DNA of 64,000 nt from Malania oleifera (lineage: Eukaryota > Streptophyta > Magnoliopsida > Santalales > Ximeniaceae): assembly GCF_029873635.1 (NCBI RefSeq), contig NC_080423.1, positions 92,177,191 to 92,241,190 of the forward strand, in the 5' to 3' direction. The notes under the pieces are model-generated. The model searched no databases and was not told the origin of the DNA. It saw nothing but the letters and a program-made list of their open reading frames with translations. The position numbers were made by a program, and so were the translations under genes. Below are positions 10,266 to 20,080 of this stretch, piece by piece (position 1 is the first letter of the stretch; each line of letters begins with the position of its first letter).

Positions 10266-12514
10266 TGTTGACCTTATAGGTCATGCCTGGTTTTGATAAT
10301 GACAAATACATGTTGTATTTGGTTCATGTTGAGGATATGTGCAAGTTTACTGTTGGCATATCAATGTGATGGCACAAGGAGTTGAATTTGAAGCCTTGAA
10401 GACCTTATTTATGATTGTATTTAATTTCGATATTCATCATGGGTCTGTAATAGTAAATAGGGTCTGTCTTGTAATATTTGTTTGCATCACCAATATGGTA
10501 TGTGAGGTAAACTCAAAATGAAAATGACCTTAGAAAGACCTTAGGGATTACCCTTCGGTTGACCGACACCGGATTTTTTCGGTGTCTTCAAAAAGACCTA
10601 GAAATGACCCTAGGACACTCACTCATGCATACATATGATTGATCATTTGTTTAAGGTGATTGAATGCTTGAAATAGGACCGAAATGCACAAAATGTGCAC
10701 CTTCGGTCGACCGTACCCTAAGGTACAAATGCCCCCCAGTCAACCGACCTTGGACTAGGTCAACTAGTTGACCACAGCCTAGTCGACCGAACTCCTGTAG
10801 TTCATTTGGCCCCAGTCGACCGAACTTCCTAGGAAGTCAACATTTTGACTTCCTAGTCGACCGAGAGAAAATTACATTTTAACAACTTGGTCAACCGAGT
10901 TCCCACGTGTGGGAACTCAACAGTCTGATCAACCGACAGGCTTAGTTCAAAATGACCATGGTCGACCGAACCTCGCAAGAATTGAAAAATCGCCTTCGGA
11001 CTTATATGTCCAGTCGAACGAGACCACAGTTCATTTCTAGCCCGGTCGACCAAACCCCAAGAACTTGGGTCGACCGGTGCTCTCGGGTTGGACCTATTTT
11101 TTACCGTGGTTAACTCACAAAAACAGGGTTCAAATAATTAAATAATATTAAATCTTTTCTAATTATTCCAACCATGTCCTTAACTGTTATATTTCAGGGG
11201 AAGTCTATATATAACTCTTCATTTGGAATGATTAGTAACTTTATTAGCAAACTTGATTAAAAATTCTCTCTCAAATTTAAAAACTCCTACTATTCAATTC
11301 TAAGCTCCATTCACTCATACTTACCTTCTACTATTGTCAAAATCCTTTGTAAGTTTGTTTTGAGTGATTGTTTGCTCTAAAGGTTTGCTCTCCCTTGGTT
11401 TGTGATTGATTGATACAATTTTTCATGAGAGCCAAACCTAAGTATTCTTAGGGGACTTTGTCTATAAGTCTCTCATAAGAAAACTTCCATTAAACTTCTA
11501 AGTATTGCATATTCATTGCAATATCTTGTGAAGTTTGTATTTGTTTTTGGATTGCAAAATCTTTTCAAAACATCTTCAAATATCTTGTGATTTATCTTGA
11601 CATACCCTTGAAAAAATATTTGTTTATGTGATAAAAATCTTTGTTGCAATATTCATTGATTTATATATCATTTGTTGAATACAAAGATCAAACTTCTTTT
11701 ACAAACCAAGCATATACATTACTTTAGCTTTATACGATTAAGATAACCTGCTAGTTGAAATATTTAAGATTTGATTGATATCTTTGTTTGAGCATGTTGA
11801 TTAAACATCTTGTGATACAAAGAGTATATTACTTGCACTCTCACGCACTAATTACATCGATAGCAAATATTTATTTGAAAGTTGATATATTAAACCACAT
11901 TGATCTTACTTCATTATATCATTTGGTGGTGCATGTGATTGCACGTAATTGGGTATACATCTGCTTTACATGGAAGCATAATCACTGTACCATTTCATTG
12001 TGAGCAAATTTATTGTATTTCCAGGCACAGGTCTGAAGAGGGAGACTAACCCTATGAAATAGTCTCGGATTGGCTTAGACCCGGTTAGGAAAGGTAGGTG
12101 CACCATCATGGTAAGGTGTAGGTTGAGGTCAGCCCCGCTAATTGACCTGGTTGTAAAGGTTAAGGTCAGCCTTGTGCTAATTGACCTAGTTGTAATCGGT
12201 GCCGCTCCACCCGTTAAGTGAGCCATTAATGGAATCCTCGGGCTTGCGAGCTAAAGGCGGGGACGTAGGCCCAGTTGGCCAAACCCCGATAACATATCGT
12301 GTGTCTTGTTTATATTTCTGCACTTTATATTTACCGCACATGTATGTTATGGTGTGAATTATGCGCTTGATTTAAATTTCCGCACATTATATTATTGGCG
12401 GTTGCATAGAAAGACCCTAGGCTGTATTATACGGGTATTTCATTTAACCTAGGAAATAAATTTTAAAATTCCAATTCACCCCCCTCCCCTCTTTGGAATA
12501 CACCAATTCTAACA
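10266..12514 (+). mobile_element. Solo LTR (TCGACCG family), exact TSD ATAGT
   Basis: The element starts TGTTGACCTTATAGGTC at 10,266 and ends CCAATTCTAACA at 12,514. The flanks carry an exact 5-bp duplication, ATAGT (10,261-10,265 and 12,515-12,519). Features typical of long copia-like LTRs are the TTTTGATAATGACAAA line after the start and ATTCACCCCCCTCCCCTC near the end. No coding domain lies between the ends, so it is a solo LTR or a non-autonomous unit. It carries a dense cluster of GTCGACC motifs. Confidence 0.85.
10556..11077 (+). repeat. Cluster of about 12 GGTCGACC-type motifs
   Basis: Near-palindromes of the form GGTCGACCGA or GGTCAACCGA occur near 10,556, 10,704, 10,739, 10,780, 10,813, 10,854, 10,889, 10,927, 10,960, 11,011, 11,043 and 11,068. 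The spacing is about 25-45 bp in the dense part. No ORF explains them. Confidence 0.85.
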
Positions 12515-13325
12515 ATAGTTTTTAAGAATCAACTTCTAACCTATGGTGGCACACGTTGAATATCAAAACATAGTTGGAAAATATCCTTAATGAAAAACAT
12601 GGATTGCAATTATGGCAAGTCTACGTCCTGATATACTGACTTCAAGTCAACTATGATCTTGCTCCAGTGACTGGACAAATATGCAATAAACATGTGTCTT
12701 GGTTTTTTTTTTTTGGTATAAAATACAATACTGATGGAGTTATTTAGTCAGCTGTGATCAGTGATTGGACATTGTGTAGAAGCATAAATCTTGTGTGAAA
12801 TGGTCGAGGAAGGAAAGGGTGATATTCATTTGTACTAGAGAGTTGCTAATGGTAGAAGGATTAGATTCTGAATATGGCTTCAAAAGCCACAATCAATTGC
12901 AGACAACAATAGAAGATTTCACATTAAGTTGTATACAAATCAAATCCCAACCGAGCTGATGCCTAAACGGTTAAATTAGTGTCCCATTGCCAAGTAGGAT
13001 TCGCACAGGATAGAGCAAAAAGATAAAGTTCTAGGTCCTAGCATGTATGGCTTTCCTTCTGGATAGTAGATTACTAAAGGTCCGAGTATCATTATGATTT
13101 TTCTTTTAAGTAAGTTGTTAAAGATGATTCTGTTAGGTGTTATTTGGTTCACGGGATCCTTCAGAATACTTGGCAACATCTTATTCTCATGTTTGTTTTC
13201 AGGTTATGGTGATAACATCACTTCCCACGAAATAAAGAATTTTCACAAAACATAGGAGTCCAATTGTTGCCCACTTAGTAACTTACATTCTTATAGGCAT
13301 CTTAATTTTAGGATTAAACAGTTCC
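12515..13325 (-). other. Unassigned stretch within the gypsy complex
   Basis: This follows the solo LTR and precedes recognisable RT sequence. A few phrases look like a degraded protease-RT linker on the minus strand, but I cannot place a domain. The junction between this relic and the RT start at about 13,330 marks a change from one element copy to another. Confidence 0.35.
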
Positions 13326-14475
13326 CACTATTTTGGACGACTCATGGAAATATGAAAATATGTAGTCGATGCACATTCTCATCGACCCATTTTTTTTTTC
13401 ACAAGCAATACCAGCTTTCCCCTAGGGTGACACGCCAAGCCTGATAGACCCCTTATCTAATAATTCTTATAATTGTTCCTTTAACTATTTTTTTAATTAT
13501 GTCGGTGTCATTTTGTACGGCGCTTTAGAAATCGGTGCTGTCCCCGGAACTAGATTAATAACAAATTCTACCTCACAATGAGGGGGTAGTCCCGACAAAT
13601 CATTAGGAAATATATCAGGAAAATCCCTCACTACCAGGATATCCTCTAACCTCAACTCCCCTTCTGATACTTCCTTCACATGGGCCAAATATCCCTAACA
13701 ACCCTCCAGTAACAACCTCCTCGCCTGAATGGAGAATAACATCTGTGGTAGGGTGCGTACACCTGACCCCACAAATATGTACTTCTATCCTCCTAAAGCT
13801 CTAAATACCACCTCTCTTTGATAACAGTCTATATTGGCCTAGTTAGTAGCTAGCCAGTCCATCCCTAGAATTACCTCGAACCCATGCATATCTAAAATCA
13901 CCAGGTTAACTAATAAAGACCTCCCCTGAATAAAAACTAGACAGTTCCTGAGTACCTTCCTACACAACACTACTACCCCAGTCGGCGTAGACACTGACAA
14001 ACTGATACCTAATGGCTGAGTTTCTATGCCACAAAATTTAACAAATTCTTAGGCGATAAAAGAATGAGTCACCCCTGAATCAAATAAGACAGTAACTTTA
14101 TATGACAGTATTGAAACAGTACCTGTCACGACATCTCCTACCGTCTCAGCATCTCCTGGCGTCAGCGCACAAACTCGTGCTGGGGCGGTATTCCTCTGCT
14201 GACCACCTCGGCGTGCCCAGTGACCTCCTCTATACGATCTAGAAGCAGGCGCAATCACTGGAGGTGTTTGGCAATCTCTCACTATATGGCTAGGTTGATA
14301 GCACCGGTAACATATCACCTCCCTGATCCAACACTCTCTTGGGTGTCTCCTGTAGCATCTAGGACAGAGAGGGGGCATCGGTCTATCCTGTACCGCTCAA
14401 CCACCCATCCCCTATCTCTGACCTCCTCTACTATCTTGCCTCCTCCATGGCTCTCGGTTGGACCCTATCCGAAAA
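13326..14475 (-). pseudogene. gypsy gag end, protease and RT start, broken
   Basis: On the minus strand the order is: zinc knuckle CYRCYQPSHIVRDC (about 14,270-14,312), aspartic protease motif FDSGVTHSFIA (about 14,049-14,081), protease end VILGMDWLA (about 13,850-13,880), RT start ([15 protein letters not shown], about 13,570-13,615) and the RT line [10 protein letters not shown] (about 13,355-13,390). Stops and small indels occur between the parts. The catalytic DSG of the protease is kept. RT breaks off near 13,330. Coding order and orientation agree with the gag pieces at 16,966-17,196 and 19,196-19,675. Confidence 0.8.
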
Positions 14476-16965
14476 TGTAACACCCCATCCCCGAGGGGTC
14501 TGAGATATTAACTTTTTACTATTGATTTACAGCAGAAGCAAATAAACTCAATTTTTATTAAACCAGAGCACTAATTATCCATATTACAATCATTTGTTTC
14601 AAAGAAGAAAAATTACACAAGCATAAATATCTGATATCATACTAATATTTCTAAACAAATCTTTATTTTTCTATCCCCACCTGCATGCTTGTTAAGCCTG
14701 ATTTCCAACATGCTCTTTGGAGTTATCTGAAATAAAAATATGATTGGAGTGAGACGACGCTTAGTAAGTAAATAAGATTATTATTAGTGTGTGGCCAAAA
14801 TTAGTTTTTTTAAAAATTTCGTAAAATAATATTTAATATTATAACTTCAAAACTGTCTCTAGAATAAATATAAATTTAAAAATTTCTGCATAAAACTTTT
14901 ACCATCAACTATAATAGTAAAATTTTTTAATCATATACTATAACTGTTAAATTAAACTTTTAACTTTAAAACTGTATAAATATTTAATGATAAATATACA
15001 TATATTTTTCCTTATACGTTTTCTTTAGATCGTCATTTAAGCATTAGAATGATCCTTTTCATTTAAACTCACACTTTTCCTTCAAATCATCAGTAATTTT
15101 GTACACGTAATTAACTATGTATAAACATATATTATAAAAACCACCCTTAGGCCTATTTGCCGTAAGTCATGTTTACCCCCATGACTGGGTTATGCGGTCC
15201 GAGGACTGGACTTAGCTGGCTGGCCGACCAAACTAAATCAACATACGTAAACTTTAAGTGAGATTTTCCTTATTAAGTCCTAGTTTGGAACCAGGTGTGC
15301 ACTCAGGAGAAATCCACTAACATAAATAATCACTCTGTAAACAATGTGGGTGCACTCTGATCTGTATAAACTTTAAGCTGCGGTACTGAACATCTGTAAC
15401 TTTGAACTTTCGTTGCCATAAGGGGTTTTAAAATCATTTTATTATAATTTAGGCAATTTAAAATAATATCGTGAAAATCTCATCTTTACTCATATTTTCA
15501 AAAAAAAAAATGCAACGTAGAAATAAACTCATGCCACACAATTTTTGTGTTAAAAATATATATAATTTTATTTTTGAATAAAAAAAAATGCTGAAAATTT
15601 ACTCGAGGGGATTAGAACATTTTTTAACCCAAAAATAGATGCAAGTATATTAAAGATAGAACTAGTATAATTAAATATGCGTAAAAAATAAACTCATGAA
15701 AATTTTGTGGAACTAATTAACATAATTGAAATTTACTTATAAAATAAACTCAGGTATGAATTTTAAATAAAAAAAAACTAACACAATCAAAATTTACTTA
15801 CCTTCTTCTTTTACCGTGTGCTACGAACACAATAACTATCTTTAAGAAATGAAATCGGAAAGAGTGGGTGAGTGAGAACTTACTCAAAATTCTCTCTCCA
15901 CCACAAATTCTTTCACTCACTAATTCTTCTTTTCCTTGGAAAATTGTTGGGAAAAATGAAGGTTGAGAGCTCCCTATTTATAGGAAAATTTTAGGGAAGA
16001 AATGAAATTTATAAAAGTGTGGGGAGATGGGTGAAATTATAATTTTTTAAAAATTAAAGAATGGGCAAGTTATGGGTTGAGTATGGAATGGGTATGGAGG
16101 CCATGTGGGAGTGCTTGCCACCATTCCCATTAAATAAATTTTTAATTAATCACTTACCTAATTAATTAGTCAATTAGTTAATTAATTATTTTGTTATTTT
16201 ATTATTTTTCTTAATCATTATTATCATTATTATTATCATTGTTTTTACTTTTAAACTATTTTTAGTATTTATTTATTTTATTATTTATTTTTGAACAAGA
16301 ATTAAATTTAAATTTTGAAACTCATGTGGGCCCCACATGGTCTTGTGGGCCCCACACAACTTCGAGACCCGAATGGATCCTACGTAATTTGAATAATTCT
16401 TATACAATTTTATGCATCCTACATAACTTTGAGACTCGTGTAAACCTCTATACGGCTTCGGGACTCATGTGGGCCCCACACAGTCTTGTGGGCCCCGCAT
16501 AGGATACCTATATTATTATTATTTTATCATATATTTTTACAAATTATATCAGTCAAAATATTATTTTATGTACTTATTTACGTATATAAACAGTATCTTG
16601 TGGCTCCGGGACTCATGTGGACCCCACATAGTCTTGTGAGCCCTACATATGATACCTATATTATTATCATCTTATTATGTATTTTTACAAATTATATCTG
16701 TCAAAACACCATTTTATGTATATATACTTATTTACGTGTACAAACAGTGTCTATCCTGTTTATCCTATGACATTCCATTTTGACCAGGCCGACCTCTAGG
16801 GAGCGACTGAGCCGCAATGGTCTCTGAGCACTCGCTAAGACAAGGTCTTTCTTAGGCATCAAACATGGAATCAAGGATCCTATAGAAAAACACTTTAGTA
16901 TTGATATTAACTTAATGACCATTTTTATTATTTTATTATTATTGTACTTTAATTATATATATATT
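14476..16965 (-). mobile_element. LTR-type insertion in gag, one end resolved
   Basis: On the plus strand the insertion starts TGTAACACCCCATCCCC at 14,476, i.e. an LTR end ...GGGGTGTTACA on the minus strand. The other end runs into AT-rich sequence near 16,965, where gag resumes, and no matching terminus or target duplication is visible. It contains a block repeat with GTGGGCCCCAC motifs (16,318-16,745) and the shared LTR block at 14,746-14,766. The first 640 bp are repeated in reverse at 1-637. Confidence 0.65.
16318..16745. repeat. Tandem repeat with GTGGGCCCCAC motifs
   Basis: Two units of about 150 bp (about 16,454-16,603 and 16,604-16,745) begin with a GACTCATGTGG..CCCAC line and end with an AAACAGT line. 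A partial third unit lies at 16,318-16,370. Motifs GTGGGCCCCAC occur at 16,326, 16,345 and 16,469, with GTGGGCCCCGC at 16,488. The motif resembles the GGNCCCAC core bound by plant TCP factors; that similarity is from general knowledge. Confidence 0.8.
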
Positions 16966-17196
16966 TTTGGAGGCGCGGGCCTCTTCCTCTGACTATGTGC
17001 CGTAGTGCCTCTCTGTAGGTCACTCTCAATCACTATGACTCTATCAACTATCTCCGAAAAATTCTGGGCCTGAAAGCCTACAACATGTTCATACAATCCC
17101 TAACTCAGACCCTCCTCAAACTTCCTCACCTTCTTTTCCTCATCTGGCACTAAGTTCGAGGTAAACTGAGATAGCTCGATAAACTGGCTGCATACT
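16966..17196 (-). pseudogene. gag middle part (gypsy)
   Basis: The minus strand encodes a typical retrotransposon gag stretch: SQFTSNLVPDEEKKVRKFEE, then GLYEHVVGFQAQNFSEIVDR, then QRKRPAPP. One in-frame TAG occurs where the family normally has a coding residue. It joins, across the solo LTR at 17,202-19,190, to the gag start at 19,196-19,675. It is separated from the zinc knuckle by the insertion at 14,476-16,965. Confidence 0.8.
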
Positions 17197-17201
17197 GTTG
17201 T

Positions 17202-18056
17202 TGTAACATCCTCAAAATTTCTCCATTTTTTTTTTTTTTTTGTATCTATATAACCATACCTAAGTAGCAGAAATATAAGTCATACAACCATATATACTAT
17301 ACAATACCAAAATTCTATACATACAGACTATAACCATAAAACGTTTCCCTCTAATATCATCTATCTCAAAAATACATCTCTGTGCAAAACTTACCCTACA
17401 ACTAGGGCAACAAAGAAGTCACTCTATCTGCGAGCCTGCTCTGCTCGCCTAGTTGGCTCACCTGAAAAATGGTAAAGTAATAGGGTGAGACAACACTCAG
17501 TAAGTGGAAATATGATATTACTAGTGTGTAGCAATCGAGTCGTAAAACTATAATATTAATATAAAAAACTACATGATCCGACAAATCTGTAAAATACATG
17601 CATAGTAGCTTAAACCATTTGTATCATCTGAACTTTCTATCATTCATACTGTTATATCATACTACATACGACAAAAACTGTAAAACTGTATACATATACA
17701 TAACTGTGATCTTTCCCTGGGACTATGTATGTCATAATTTGACCCCTCATGACAGGGTTGTGTGGCCCGTAGGCGGGACTTAACCTGGTTGGTCCTCCAG
17801 GTAAGTCATTATACTCTACACTACCTCAACCCAGCTAAACTGCATCCACTTGTTAGCTTGGGATTGGCTACTACCTCGTCAAATTGGCCCCCTCAACCCA
17901 GCGTACAGAGGAGCTATATCCTCTCCGAATACAGTTTGACGGTACCCACACACTATCTGAGATATGTGATTGCACTCTATCTATATTAGCAACGGTACCG
18001 TGCTCTATAAACTGTATCTATCTATAATCTTTCCACAGGGATATGATACTATATAA

Positions 18057-18092
<36 letters not shown>

Positions 18093-19190
18093 TTCATCAT
18101 ATTTCCAAAATAACCATAACACCATAATTCTGTGCTGTAAATACTGTGATATCTGAATAACTGTAACATCTTGATGTTATAACTGCATAATATGTCTTTA
18201 TAAATTGTTTGTATAAACTATCTGTATACTCTGAGTGTTATGACATTTAGGAAAACATAGCTTTCTATATACACTATATATACTGTTCTGAATAATTATC
18301 TGTATACTGTTATATATATCTGTATGTATAAAATCTGCAAATATCTAACTATATCTGTATAATTTGAAATACTGAAAAACTGCATAAAACTCCATATCAA
18401 TATCATGTACTCAGGCACACATACTTTAAAAATTCATATTTTGTATAATATCTGGTATACATACATATATATAATTTCTAATAACGTAAGTAAATTTCCT
18501 AGTATAGTATATTTCCCTTACCTTATATTTGAAAAGCCTCTTACTGAACGCTAGCCCTACACCCATAGGGTTCTCCACTCAACACCCTGAAAAAAACATA
18601 CCCCAGAACAAATCATCAGTATTTTCTTACCTACAACATTTCTTATAACTACAAGGCAGGCATAATCTGAGTAAAATGTCTTACCCTGGATTTGAGATGA
18701 ATTCCAAACCAACTTCTCCCACGATCAACTCCAGTAGACTTGCAGAGAACTTTATCAAGAGCGTCGTAAGGGCCTTAGATCTTCAATCCGGCAAGAAATG
18801 GGGCCAGGATCAAAGAGAGAATGAGGGAGAGGTGCTTTAGAGAGAGAGAGAGAGTTTGCGTTGCATTTTCATCAAAAAAATTTAGGTTTCAACTATTTAT
18901 AGGGCCGGATTCGTCGATAAAACACGTCATCTCGTCGACGATTTCTTAAGTAATTTCGTCAACGAACCCTACCTTCTCGTCGACGAAATTCAGATTGTTC
19001 AAAAACCACTCTCGATATCTTCTCGTCGAAGAACTCCCTGTGTTCGTTGACGAGACCTTGTGTAAAAAAATTTTGGGTTATTATATTCAAAATGCACGTT
19101 CGTCGACGAAGTTTGCTGCCTCCTTTTGTTTCTGTTTCCATTTCCCTCCCTCTTTATTATTTAAATATCATTATTCTTCAGGTCCTTACA
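17202..19190 (-). mobile_element. Solo LTR inside gag, exact TSD GTTGT
   Basis: The LTR runs from TGTAACATCC (17,202) to GGTCCTTACA (19,190). It is flanked by GTTGT at 17,197-17,201 and 19,191-19,195. Removing it together with one duplicate rejoins the gag line MTVQQYAA without a frame change, which proves the insertion point. The sense strand is minus: the shared LTR block is reversed at 17,483-17,502 and the short CT tract (18,839-18,853) reads CT on minus. A GTCGACGA cluster lies at 18,905-19,110. Confidence 0.93.
18905..19110 (-). repeat. Cluster of about seven CGTCGACG-type motifs
   Basis: Motifs such as CTCGTCGACGA and TTCGTCGACGAAG occur near 18,909, 18,932, 18,956, 18,974, 19,021, 19,043 and 19,099, close to the CT tract of the LTR. 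Confidence 0.85.
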
Positions 19191-19195
19191 GTTGT

Positions 19196-19675
19196 ACAGT
19201 CATATGCCCCTACATCAACTGCAAAAACTTCACTGCCTTCGCACTTCTAACAGTAGCGGGGAAGTACCGCTCAAAGAACAACTCCTTGAAGCGGCTCCAA
19301 GTCACCGCTACAGGCTCAGGTCTCTTCTCCTCTAGTAATCTCGCTGATCTCCACCAGCGTTTTGCCTCTCCAATCGACTTGAATGCAGCAAAGGACACTT
19401 TCTTATCCTCTGTATATCGGAGCACTTCCAACATGTCCTCTATATCTTGGACCCAATTCTCGGCCACAACTAAGTTGGCCCCCTCCGAAAAACAATGGGG
19501 GTCATATGCGTGTGAACTGCTCAATCGTGCAGCTTCACTCCCTTGATCTCCTAGCCATCTCTGCCATCATCTTTTGGGTGACGCTACGTAGCACTGCATC
19601 GGGGTCTCCACCACCCATACTAGAAGGTCATGCCTCATCACCTCCAACATGTGCACTACTACTCCTAGGCTCCAT
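19196..19675 (-). pseudogene. gag N-terminal part (gypsy)
   Basis: The minus-strand start ATG is at 19,673-19,675 (MEPRSSSAHVGG). The best stretch is WVQDIEDMLEVLRYTEDKK, then AKRWWRSARLLEE, then VTWSRFKELFFERYFPATVR, the classic gag/UBN2-like segment of Ty3/gypsy elements. There are at least three in-frame stops. The last, a TAG just before GHMTVQ, fits a C-to-T change of a glutamine codon. The protein is cut by the solo LTR at 19,191. Confidence 0.85.
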
Positions 19676-20065
19676 CCTAAAAATTATACAAAACAGTCTT
19701 GGGATTCTATCCTTATAATACCACTAATACACTTAACAAACTAGGATCTATAAAATAATATTTCATAACCATTCATCTTCACATCCTCAATCCCAACTTA
19801 AGATTCAATCCTACCACTCAAAAACAAGAACCGGCGGTAGTTTACTATGATTTTCCTGAAGTTGTCACCCCTAAAAAATGACAGAAACAGTCACAGAATT
19901 TCCTGCCACTAGGCTACAAGATAGAACCCTAAATTCTAATCTCATCCTCTAACAACAACTGACTCATATCTCAATCTACCCATCTCCTATTCTCCTCACA
20001 ATCCATTCCTATACTCTAGTATTGTATTCCGTCGTTTACTAAAGTCTGCAGAACCTAGCAACCTA

Positions 20066-20080
20066 GACTCTGATACAAAA
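20066..20080 (-). promoter_or_regulatory. Primer binding site (initiator-Met type), decayed
   Basis: On the minus strand TTTTGTATCAGAGTC lies between the LTR at 20,081-22,754 and the gag leader. It matches the usual TGGTATCAGAGC site with substitutions. The stretch 19,676-20,065 is untranslated leader. Confidence 0.7.

Noticed and set aside
14220..14480. 86-codon plus-strand frame, also seen reversed at 637-900
   Set aside because: Both are antisense to the gag zinc-knuckle region and are repeated only because that DNA is duplicated.
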